Origin: Chrysophaeum taylorii
Taxonomy: Eukaryota; Sar; Pelagophyceae; Pelagomonadales; Pelagomonadaceae
Direction of reading: 5' to 3'
NCBI GenBank assembly: GCA_029834535.1
Contig: JAQMWT010000317.1
Span: 670,255-734,254 of the forward strand
Length of the DNA stretch: 64,000 nucleotides
In this document: piece by piece, positions 51,620 through 61,323 of the stretch
How positions within the stretch are numbered: the stretch's first letter is position 1
Layout: every line of letters starts with the position of its first letter
Translations under genes and position numbers: made by a program
The notes under the pieces: model-generated
The model's input: only the letters and a program-made list of their open reading frames with translations
Told to the model about the DNA's origin: nothing
Database searches by the model: none

Positions 51620-52127
51620 ATGGAACTGAATTCAGCTATGGACGCAATCTACGTTGCTAGCAATCCGCTAGCTTTAACGGAACTCTCTGCCTTCGTGTCC
51701 ATGGGCTCTCCTGTTGTCGTCACTCTACCGTCGGCACCAGCCATTAAGGCAACAGTCTGTTCGCGTGGTAACAAGAAAGAGTCGCAAATGGTCCATTTCT
51801 ACTGTACTACTTGTTTTCATGCTGATGGTACACCTCAGCACATTTGCACGGAAATCTACAAAAGGAAAATGCCATCGAAACCTCCTAGTGATGTCACAGA
51901 GGACCTGGTTGACTCAAAGCACTTAAACAACTCGTTTATCCCACCTTCTGCGCCCACTGCGACCATTTGCTTTGGTTGCCTCAACGCTGACCATCTTAGG
52001 ATCAGTGTTCTCATCCATGCCCGCAACCATAAGGTCTTTATTTCTCCCTGTGAATCTTGTCCTGCTGGTCATCTTCGTGCAACGATTATTCACACATATT
52101 ACGTTTCACCTGAGGTTTGCGCCTTGC
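51620..52127 (+). pseudogene. 3' ORF of outer copia element, split by the inner element
   Basis: From ATG 51620 the frame is open for 169 codons to the insertion point. After the target duplication the same frame resumes at 63870 (CTA CAA GAC) and ends at TAA 63926-63928, giving about 188 residues. It contains paired Cys (FYCTTCFHADG; CFGCLNADHLRI; CESCPAGHLRATI), suggesting a zinc-binding fold. PCESCPAGHLRATIIHTYY resembles PCDASSAGHIRATLIRIYH coded near 53330 in the inner element, so it is an extra ORF shared by both elements. I do not recognise its function. Confidence 0.6.
52123..52127. other. Target site duplication CTTGC (left)
   Basis: CTTGC precedes the left LTR and is repeated at 63865-63869 after the right LTR; 5 bp is the normal length for Ty1/copia integration. 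Confidence 0.85.
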
Positions 52128-52442
52128 TGCAGAGCATTTAGCATGCAGTGGTAAGTCACCTGGGAAACCATCCCGTCTCATCATGAACGTCTGGAAGTAT
52201 TTAATTCGGGGAATGAAAGGTTATGTTCCCTATATCCTCAGAACACGACAGGCGGCATCTAGAAGTACACGAGAAAGTTTAAGTGTATAGTGCTACATAC
52301 CTCGGGACGCGCTAGACCATGATGATGAGCTTGAGCACAAATCAGAGGACTTTTTGACTGTGTAGAAAGGAAGAAGAAGGGTAAGGAAGAGATCACGTTC
52401 TCAACGGACAGATAAGGGTAAGAGGCAGCAGATTTCTCTGTG
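52128..52442 (-). repeat. 3' LTR of the inner copia element
   Basis: About 315 bp, nearly the same as 63549-63864: by eye about ten substitutions and three small indels. In element orientation it begins CACAGAG where the 5' LTR begins TGCAGAG, so the terminal dinucleotide has changed. The short G-rich tract GATGGGG just upstream could be the polypurine tract. Confidence 0.88.
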
Positions 52443-52587
52443 CCCCATCGAGATGTCTTAAGCGCAAGGTACGACTATAGAACATCTCTTGAGAAAGATG
52501 ATGATGAAGGAAAGAAAAAAGAGAATACAGCAGTCTTGATGGTCGCAGAGGTCACATACGAAGCATCAAGAGTATAGAAGGGGTGTC

Positions 52588-53700
52588 TTAGGGCTTGGAC
52601 TTGGTGGAGCTGAGAGTCGATTTGACGCTTTTGAACAGAACATTACGAAACACAGGTACAACAGACAGTGTTAGGATTATCTGAGGTGAGGTGGTAGATG
52701 TCGTTACCGGTTCGAGAGTGTTGGAATCATCGTCAGCTTCTACTGTAAGGTGGTGAACACCAATAGCTGAATGATGTGGTGCCAAGCGGAATGTGAGTGC
52801 AAGTAAAGCATTCAGTATGGATGGCACCAGCGAATCTAGTTGTAAGGTGTCCAGTTGGTTTTCCAAGAAGTTGGACTTGGCGAACGGATCCTTGAAGACA
52901 GAAGAGTTTCCTGGAGCAGTTCGACTTGTTGACGCACGGCGTCGAAATCAGTAAGCGAAGCAGAAGACGTAGGAGGTGACGATGGCGAAGATATCTCCAG
53001 AGTAGGGTCTGGCGTGGAGTGTAAGTAGTTTAACGACGTTTCGGTCAACACGTGCTGAATTTGGATGGCTTGAACATAGCCTGGGCTTTGCGACTCTGTG
53101 TTCGAACAAGAGTCACAAGGAAATTAAGATGCTCAAGGTGCATCTGTGTTATAAGCCGAATATCCAGTGCGAATGGCAATTGTGGGGTAGAATCTGTTGT
53201 GTGGCTAGAGCGGATACGGATAAGACCAAGTTAACAAGTGACGGATGTTGAGCTAGCATACTTGTCAAAAGAGCAAAAGAGTATATAACTCCCTTGGCAA
53301 ATGATAGATGCGTATGAGGGTAGCGCGTATATGACCAGCTGAGCTCGCATCACAAGGGGATTGGAAAGAAGTATCATTGCGAGCATATACGGTTGGTTGT
53401 CCTCGCTCGTACACAGCATAGTCCAAGCTGAGACCGTCCTGGGGCGTTAGTGACTGAGGAGAGATATGCCCGGCTGGTGTCGGTGCAACCGCAGCAGTCA
53501 TGGTTTGTCGCTTTTGCGACAACCTGGGGAAGGTTCGGCCGTGGAGAGCGAGCGTGGGACTGTCCTTCGAACGACTGGGGAGAAGCCACGGCCACGGAAG
53601 TGCCAAGAAAAGGACATAAGCGACACTCACACGCACACAAAGAAATTTGTGGCAAGAGAAGGTAGGGCGGCTAGTTTAACGACGTTGCGGTCACTGGGGT
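52588..53700 (-). pseudogene. Extra 3' ORF region of the inner copia element
   Basis: Downstream of RNase H, frames in the minus strand cover 53660-53265 (SLDYAVYERGQPTVYARN, PCDASSAGHIRATLIRIYH) and 53051-52588 (ETSLNYLHSTPDPTLEISS; VRQQVELLQETLLSS). The first part is related to the ORF at 51620 of the outer element. The second is Ser/Pro-rich with a short helix. Ty1/copia elements normally end with RNase H, so this is an added module, perhaps envelope-like or regulatory. No signal or membrane helix is convincing. Confidence 0.5.
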
Positions 53701-53713
53701 TAGGCATCTTCAA

Positions 53714-54244
53714 TCATGTAGGGGACTTGTCATCAGAGGCATGATGCACACCGAGTAGAGAACGCAAAGTGGAGAACTCAGCAGCAAGTGGCTTTGTAAA
53801 ACCATCAGCCACGTTTAGCTTGCCGGGAACATGATGGACTCGAATTTTCTGTAGCGAGGTGTACTCACGGATCTTAAACCATCTGGTCGACAGTGCCTTG
53901 GATCGAGAGGATCCATCTGGGTTATTAGAGGTGTGAACAGCAACAGCATTGTCAGACAAGAGAGGTAGGCTTCTGATGAAGCGCATATCTTCAGCAATTG
54001 GGTTGTCATTGTCATCGAAGTCAACAGGATCAGCGGTGTTCTCACCATTAACATTGTTTACGTAGAAGGTGGGGTTGACGACAAAGGAGAGTTGCAACGG
54101 TAGCTTGCGTAGCCAAACAGCTTCATCAGCACAAATACTGAGGGCAATCAACTCAGCTTCGTGAGTTGAGCAGGAGACAATCGGTTGAAGCTTGCTTTTC
54201 CAACAGATAAGGCAGTTAAAAAGAGTTGAAAAGATAGAAGACAA
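53714..54244 (-). pseudogene. RNase H domain of the inner copia element
   Basis: Recognised by SCSTHEAELIALSICADEA, the RNase H core with Glu, and LSDNAVAVHTSNNPDG (Asp). It continues KALSTRWFKIREYTSL and KLNVADGFTKPL, the classic copia ending. It degrades the RNA of the RNA/DNA hybrid. A frameshift separates it from the RT frame. Confidence 0.88.
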
Positions 54245-55313
54245 ACCCTGTTGTAGATTTCCTATCTTCCTGTGCTAAGGAAGGGGCATTGTCAGCGTCG
54301 ACCATGGCAACTAAGGGATCAAACTGTCCAGCGGATACATCCTGCGGTTGGTCGTCAACCACAGTGGAAAGATCAATTCGATTAGCGGAAACAGTGCGAA
54401 GGTGAGCTTCAAGAGTTACCTTTAGGGTGGAACCAGAGGCGAATGAGCGGCTTTCCGGCTTCCTCAGGTAGCGGAGCAGGTGTTCTAGCATTTGGACGTG
54501 AACATACGTGAGTGCATGCATACCACGCGAACATCTGCCCAAGGCTTGCGAGAAGTCAGGTCTGCAGGCCACTTGCATGAACACCAGCTTGCCAAGGAGG
54601 GTGGCAAAGTGCGAGTTGATGTACAACTCTGTTTCGGAGCTGGGAGTGCCATCTTTATAGTTGAAGGACGAGGACATAGGGTATTTAAGCGGAGTTAGTT
54701 GCTGCAAGACAGGATGATCAGCGAAGAGTTCATCAAGCTTGGCTTGCACATCCAGAGAAATGGATCCATCAGATGTGCGACACACACGCATGCCTAGGAG
54801 GGTATGGACAGGTTCAAACTGCTCTACAGCATACCGTTTGTGAAGGGCATCCTGTAACTCAGTACGAAGAGTGTCATCATTGGACACAATGACAATGTCG
54901 TCTACAGACAGACTGCATACGACGAACTTTGCATGTGCGGATACTCGAGCATATAGGCAAGAGTCCGAATGCAGGCGCTTGTAGCCAAGGCTACGGAAGA
55001 AGCCGTCTATCTCTTTGTTCCAAAGAGATGGCGATTGACGAAGTCCATAAAGTGACTTCAGCAGTTTCGGTAGGCGTCGGCCCTTGTACTTAGCGTCATC
55101 GGGGTCGATAAGCTTGGTGCCGTCTGGTAACTGAACATAGACGTTGGCATCAATGTCAGACTGAACGAAGGCGTTCTGGACGTCTGCGTGGTAGAGAGGA
55201 AATTGCTTGTATGCTGCTATATCCAGTAGTACCCGGATTTCGGTCATTGTGGCCATTGGGCTGAAGGTGCCAAAGAAATCGGCGCCAAGGGATGCTAGGA
55301 AGCCACGTAGCAC
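54216..55313 (-). pseudogene. Reverse transcriptase of the inner copia element
   Basis: 365 codons of RVT_2-type reverse transcriptase: TFSPMATMTEIRVLLDIAA, LYHADVQNAFVQSDI (first catalytic Asp), KLLKSLYGLRQSPSLWNKEI and CSLSVDDIVIVSNDD. The YVDD box reads SVDD. Later CRPDFSQALGRCSRGM and STTGFVFYLFNSF lead to RNase H. The N-terminal part lies in another frame (55295-55530), so one frameshift is needed. Confidence 0.92.
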
Positions 55314-56695
55314 GAGGCGAGCCTTGTGCTTAACGTATTTGCCTGCAGAGTCTTTTTAATCTTCAGCACCATCCTGCTGTCAACAGGGCGAGAGACACCG
55401 TCGGGTAGTGAAAGTTTGAAGCAGCCAAAGCGGATAATGTCGTGGAGCTCCTTGGCGATGGCCTTGAGGTAGGCGTGCCTGTCTTCAGGCGACATTACGT
55501 GGAGGCACTTAAGTTTATATTCGTCGATGGGAACGTCCGCTTCTTGGACCTTATATTCGTCAGGACCAACAGTGGCTGGTGAACTATAGTTTAACGACGT
55601 TGCGGTCGAGGCAGTGTGCGCGACTTCGGAATAAGCGGAAACAGCGTCAGTAGGAGGGGTAGAGGAAGCAGATTCCAGTTGAATATGGATAGTAGGGTCG
55701 GCATGTAAGACCTGGTTGATATACTCTGTAGAGACCAGAAGGTATTCCTCCAAGTCAGACAGAGATGCAGAATTAGCGCCAAATTCGGAGGAGTTGTGAT
55801 CGATAAAGCTGGTCGGCGCCAGATACGTAAGTGCATACTGTAATGAAGAGATGCCAAAGGCAGCAGCGTGCTCAGTGAACGCAGCTAAAAGAGGCTGAGG
55901 AATGGGGCGCGTAGGTGAACCATCCGCAGTTAGAAAGGCTGCGGCTGGGATGCTGGATGCGCACTTAGCGTGGGCGAAGTAACCATCGACGTGAGGGTAA
56001 CGGGCAAGTAAGTCAGTGCGCAACGGGAGGAGAAGACGAGCTAACAACGCATGTTCCCCCTCTGAGCAGATAGCAGACCAGAGGATACGACCATTGATAT
56101 GAAGGGCGGAGAGAGCGGGAGACTTGAACGTAAGAAAGTGGTGGCGAAGATCCCAGCGGAAATCGGCGAGTTTGCCACCAGCGGCTTTGTAAGCACCAAT
56201 AGTAGACGCTTGCAGCCGGGCTTGGATATTTTTCATGGAGGTTGCCTTGCGGTTGTTAGGTTGTTTGGAACCTGGGACAAGAATGAGGTCATCTTGTGCA
56301 AAAAGGTCTTTGTAAGAAGGGAGCAATGGCGGCGGTGGCATAGAGCCAGAATCGTCGACGGGAGCGTCGGAAGGGGGAGGAGAAGCAGGAGCAGGGGACG
56401 AAGAAGGAGCTGAGGGAGGTGGAGAGTGCCCCCTCTGAGGATGAAGTGCCCGTGCCCCCCTCTGAATGGAATGGTCTTGGATAGCAGCGTGGAGTGTGAG
56501 CGAGAAAGGCGCGGGAGGAGCGTGAGGCAGAGGAGCAAGTTCAGGATCAGGAGTAGAATGCTGGAGCATGTAGAGGAATTGCAGCTTGGACGAAACACGG
56601 ATTTGTCCGTTTTCAGGGTTGAGGACGACGTCGGCAATACGGTCAACACGTGGGGAGACGAGCGGGTTTTGCGTGTTGGCGCAACATAGATACAA
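55295..56695 (-). pseudogene. Integrase-RT linker and RT N-terminus of the inner copia element
   Basis: A 466-codon frame. Its first two thirds are Pro/Ser-rich linker and an Ala/Leu-rich helical region (AAAFGISSLQYALTYLAPTS). A SLNY motif follows (55607-55587, TATSLNYSSPATVGPDE). Then comes the RT start LHVMSPEDRHAYLKAIAKEL and SRPVDSRMVLKIKK. The early part, reading PRVDRIADVVLNPENGQIRV, is the usual integrase C-terminal strand. Confidence 0.75.
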
Positions 56696-56896
56696 GTTTT
56701 TTGCGGCGGCACGGTTCCCACTTGTGGTGCTCGTGGGGTTCCTTTAGAAGGTAGCATTCAGCGCCGAAGATCTTGAGCATGTCATGCTGGGGAATGCTCA
56801 GTTGATTGTAGAGTAGCTGTTGCGGACTCAGGATAGCATGGTGAATGCGCTCGAGTGTGGCGTTCGGGAGAAGGTCGTAGCTTTGGATGGTGTGAA

Positions 56897-58177
56897 TTAC
56901 CGCCCAGGGGAACATGATGGCTGGTTCCACCTTTGAGCCACGATAATGAGCACTAAGGAGAGAACGAAGGCGAGTTGAGCAGACGGAGGCGATGAAGCCG
57001 ATGGCTGATTCGACTTCACAAAGTTAAAGTGGCGCATGTACGGGAAAGCGATGAGCTGAATGCCCTTATCGACGCGGTACGGGGAGGTAATGTGCTGGCT
57101 AAAGTAGGGCTTGAAGGCATCAGAGAAGAGGGTGCGCATGTGCACGTTGAGTTGTGTACGACAAAAGTCATACACAAAGTCCAGAGCTTGAGTGAACTCC
57201 GTGGCGTTGGTGGTGTGTGTAAAGTACATCAAGAGAAACTTCGAGATAAGTTCTTTGAACACAATGATATGTGTGAAGGCTCCCCATTCAGATGGAATTG
57301 TCACATAGCCGCCGTCGCACGCCCAGACTTCGCCGGCTTTGTGAGTTTGCTTAAAAGAGGGCTTGGTCGGATTGAAGTGCTTGTGCGGGTGGCGCTTGTT
57401 GTGCGCGATGCAGTCGGCGCATAAGTCGCGATACGGTAGGTCTGAGGCAGAGAAGCCAGGGCGAGCCAGTACGTTGGGGGCCTTGGCTGCAACGTTGTCG
57501 GGGCAGTGGTGCACCCGATGGAAGCGATTGGCACGTTCTTTGGCGTTGAGGTATTCAGCAGATCCGTGTGCGAAGGATTTGCGAGGAATGGGATGAGCGG
57601 GGATATGACGTTTGCGCCGAACATCGAACTTGAGTTCGGTGTCCAAGGCAGGAGGAGGTGGTGCGTCGTCATCCTGGTGCGCAGCAGTGTCACTTGGAGG
57701 TGCATCCTCATCATCACAAGTAGCGAGAGTATCTTCGTAGGACGAAGATATATAGTTTAACGACATTTCGGTCAAGCAGTTGCTGGAGATAGACGTCATG
57801 AAGGCTAGTGCCAAAGACAAGGTATCTGTGCTGCACGTGGTGGAGGCCGGATCAAAGGTCATGAAGTTGTATACATAGGATTTCTTGATCACGGCAGCAG
57901 TATGTTGGAAGGTAGGGTCCAACATAAGGGATTTAATATCGGAAACGAGGAGCGAGAGGTGTTTGTACAGTGTGCAGTACGTACCGGCAGGCAGAGCATT
58001 GCTGAGCATGTCGCAGCAAAGGTCGTGACGAAGAGACAAGAGGAAAGATTCCTGTTGTTTGGTGTGGTTGTTAGCACGAATCAACTCCGGTCGAGTGGGA
58101 TAGCGTAGTTTCCCGTTGCGAGGGTCGAGTAAGATAATGTTTGCATACCCTCGGACGGTGGGCAATGGAGCAAGCAT
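56897..58177 (-). pseudogene. Zinc finger and integrase core of the inner copia element
   Basis: The gag-pre-integrase zinc finger is RFHRVHHC ... DLCADCIAHNKR. The catalytic core follows: EVWACDGGYVTIPSEWGAF (first Asp) and MRTLFSDAFKPYF (second Asp). The Glu lies in the next frame, after a frameshift near 56990. The N-terminal part (LLDPRNGKLRYPTRPELIRA) and a Glu/Asp-rich linker with SLNY (57773-57753) separate it from the methyltransferase-like part. Integrase inserts the cDNA. Confidence 0.85.
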
Positions 58178-59691
58178 GGAGTGGATTTAGAGCCGAGTTT
58201 GCGGTCACTTCCACGAAGATACCCTATATAGCGACTATGGGATACGTGGTGATCTTCCAGAGCAAAATGAGAGTCTTTGTAGTCGAAAGAGTTGTCGGTG
58301 GCCTTGTAGGTAAGGCAGCCAGGCATCACAAGGGAGCGTCTGGACAAGAGCTTTTGTATGGTGGTGCCGTAGGTGGTAGCGGAGCCAACTTGAGGAAGGG
58401 CTTGGATGATCCACGAGTAACCCATAAACGGCTCCAAATATATAGATCTATCTCTGTCGCGGGGGACGTTGGAGGCAGTAAACGTATACGTGCTTCCAAC
58501 CGCGTCAATGGAAGCACGATATTTGGTGGAGGCGTTTTCTATGGTGAGGTTGCCGTCAGAATGGTGGCCGCCGGTTAGGAAGTAGGTATTGTGTGATGTT
58601 GATGAGGTCGTAAGTAGTAACCTATGTGACGGTTGGTCAGTTTCGAAAACGGTTATGTAGTAGGACACAGGAGTGGATGAGTTAGTGTGCAATCTGGCAA
58701 ACACGTTATAGAGGATGGTAAAAGCCTTGACAAGCAATGGATTAGTTGCATGTGGCAGTGGTTCCAAGGAGGTGCGTTTGAAACACAGCTGATGGTAAGT
58801 ACACTCGGATTGACCAGAGTGCGTGCGTTGCTCGTGAGCCTGTAGTGAGTGAAGGCGAAGAAATAACAAATTAAGTGTTTCAAGGTCAGTCATGGTAAGC
58901 TGAACAGAACCTGTGCGAGAGTAAGGTGCAAACGTTTTAGGAACGGGGACATCTGGTGGATCGGGGAACACCCGGATCCAGTCTTTGGCGATATCTTTGG
59001 ATAGCCAAAGTCGTTTAGGAATGGCTTGTATGTCATCCACGATCTTAAGGAAGGGGCGTGGGTGGTGGATAGGCCATGAAAGTATGTTGATTGGGCCAGT
59101 AGAATACCTGCGTGCGATGCAGATCCATCTTTCCCTAGATTGGTAGTCGCCACATAGGTAGGTCGGGAACCTGTCAACAACATCGACACAGTAATCGAGT
59201 GTGGCATGGATGAGATTGGCCACATTTATGTGGTCTTGATGACAGTACTTGTGGGGTGGTGTCATCTCAGCCAGTAGTACCAAGGGTTGGAGAAGTTTGA
59301 TGACAGACAGCATGCTGTCGAACAGAGAGTCGTCGAGCAGGCTGTGTAAGTCTTCGGTCTTATGCTGCTTTAGTAGATTCCTGTTGGTGCATGGAGGAGT
59401 TATCTCAATAATATCGCAATAAAATTTGCGCCTTTCCTCTGGTGCGATTAGGTGAAGGTGGTTGATAAAGGCGGGTAAAGATTCAAATAATAATACTGTA
59501 GGAAAGCGGTCGCGTAACATGCGCACAAGCGTATCATCAGACTCAACAACAACTTTTACATTGATATTTAAGCCTAGGTCATTAGTGGCTTGAGACAGGA
59601 ACGCTGGGGTTGACAAAGCAGAACAGAGTAACATGACAGAGGGTTTGCGAAGATTGGGCTCTTGTGAGAGAAACACTGGGCGAGAAAGCAT
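58081..59691 (-). pseudogene. Cytosine-C5 DNA methyltransferase-like domain in the copia polyprotein
   Basis: 536 codons in the frame that continues the protease region past one TGA. Motifs in C5-methyltransferase order: a degenerate motif I (VMLLCSALSTPAFLSQ, residues 19-34), motif II Glu50 (KVVVESDD), motif IV EITPPCTN with Cys101, motif VI LLAEMTP with Glu142 and motif VIII YQSRERWICIARR (183-195). Spacing fits the family; motif I lacks the usual FxGxG and motif VI is not ENV. The last 250 residues resemble nothing I know and could be target recognition or structural. Activity is therefore uncertain. The frame shifts near 58180 before the integrase part. Confidence 0.68.
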
Positions 59692-60274
59692 TCATGTTAA
59701 TGGCGGAGTGTTTTGCTGGACGAACTTGTTCTGCTTCCGAAGATTAAGAACCAAAGGGCGAATCCACGGGCGATCTGGTAAAACTCTCGTGAGGAGATAG
59801 TTATAATATGCCAGTAGATCCCTGTTTTCGTGGTATCGCTTGAGCGGAAATGCGAGGGAGCGTAGTTCGAGTTGCTTGTCGCGAGCGATGTTGTAGGTGA
59901 GACAAGGGAGAGCAGGCAAATTAGCTGCTACGTAATGTATGGGAATACGCACATCTTTGTCTATGCGGCTCGTGACAGCGCTGAGCTTTGGCTCAGATCG
60001 ATCATTGAACACAGTGGTCAAGTTCGTCTGGTTCCACTCGAGCATGCTCAAGATAGCGAGATGTCGGTTGTGCACTGGCTGAAGACATAAGGCGAAGTCA
60101 ATCTTCACGTAACCGATTTGTGGATGATCTGGTAGGGGGACAACTATATTACGTGTTAACATCATATGAGAGGCACGTTGTTGTCCAGTGGCAGTTTGTA
60201 TAATAATCGGCGCGTATTTGGAATCCAGTGGAATAATAAGATTTGGTAGCACAAGAGTCAAAATATAAAAAGGA
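59692..60274 (-). pseudogene. Aspartic protease-like region of the inner copia element
   Basis: Minus frame joining directly to the methyltransferase-like part through TGA 59694-59692. NLIIPLDSKYAPIIIQTATG resembles the retropepsin active-site strand but with DSK instead of DSG/DTG. ILSMLEWNQTNLTTVF resembles the later ILG-x-D-x-L strand. Position between gag and integrase is right for a protease. The call is based on place and weak motifs. Confidence 0.45.
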
Positions 60275-61323
60275 ACAAGTGCAGGCCAGTAAGTTCGCCA
60301 GAGTTCACCTGGTCCCAATCTCTAACCCCAGTAAGTTCACCTGGTCCCAGTAAGTTCACCTAGTCCCAATCTCTAACCCCAGTAAGTTCGGCGTAAGCCC
60401 ACTCGTGCTCACATCCACTCACCCCACTCTCCTTCGAGCTCGTCGCTCTCACCTCCGCCAATCTAAGCTGCTTTGATCCGTACACGCCGCTAGCCTTTGC
60501 GTTCACTCTAAAAACCCCAGTAAGTTCACTTGGTCCCAGTAAGTTCACCTGGTCAGTAAGTTCACCTAGTCCCAATCTCAACCCCTCAAACCCAGTAAGT
60601 CCACCTGGTCCCAGTAAGTTCACCTACCGTGCGCGTGTAGACGCCGGGAGGGGGCTTGTCGGTATTGCGCAGCACGTGTGGGGTAGGGTGGAGTCGTCGA
60701 CTCAGAAGACGATATCTTCGGGGTTGCCGATCGACAGAGAGCCACGTAGAGCTGGACGTGGCAGAAGACGGGCTTGGGCAAGAGGACGCCGACCTCGCGG
60801 GGCGTCTGGCCCTGGCTCTTGTTGATCGTTTGGCGTCGGCGGGCCTTACGGGATACAGGTTGGAGGAGCCTCGGTGACAACGACACGATCGATCATGTAT
60901 CTGGTACCGTTGCAGTGGCCGTGCGACGGGTCGAGGTTGCGAAGACATAAGCTCGCGATCAAAGTCAGCATGCCGTTGGTTGTCAGGGAGTTCAAAACTC
61001 GACTCTTGAGAGCGAGGCGTCGTCTTCCGACCCAGCCTAGTCAGCCGAAAAGAACTCCGACGCCTCGTCTCCGGGAAAAAAGGCCGCGGTCATGCGCGCG
61101 TTGTCAGCATCGACAACATCGTTTCGACGGGGCGTGAGAATGGCACGCTGAAAGAGCCGCCGCGGGTCGTGGAAATAGTCTGCGAGGTCGCCGTAGACGG
61201 CTTGGAGGATCACTGTCTGGCTCTCGCGCCTACCTGATCCTTACTCTCGCGCCTACCTGATCCTTACCCTAAATCGAGGGACAAACAAACAGACAGACAA
61301 ACATCTGTCGATTAGTAGTTAGG
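60275..61323 (-). mobile_element. Helitron-like relic, copy E, inserted in the inner copia element
   Basis: Same ends as copies A-D (ACAAGTGCAGG ... TAGTAGTTAGG). The minus strand has CNGTRY, TINKSQGQT and LPKPVFCHVQLYVALCR-type PIF1 motifs. Removing it joins copia sequence ACAGTGTCCCCCAACATTGT to TCCTTTTTATATTTTG without any duplicated bases, as Helitron insertion predicts. Confidence 0.78.

Larger units (their letters stand above)
51201..52127 (+). mobile_element. Outer copia element, left part (interrupted)
   Basis: Plus-strand element following its LTR and primer-binding site. A gag remnant at about 51322-51475 (PPEYHVWHFTAEAFPRLLDH) matches the inner element's gag (PPEYQEWHFTNEAFPNLPDA). 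The pol region is absent between gag and the ORF at 51620, so this is an internally deleted copy. The inner element interrupts it at 52127, and its sequence resumes at 63870 and runs out of the window. Confidence 0.75.
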
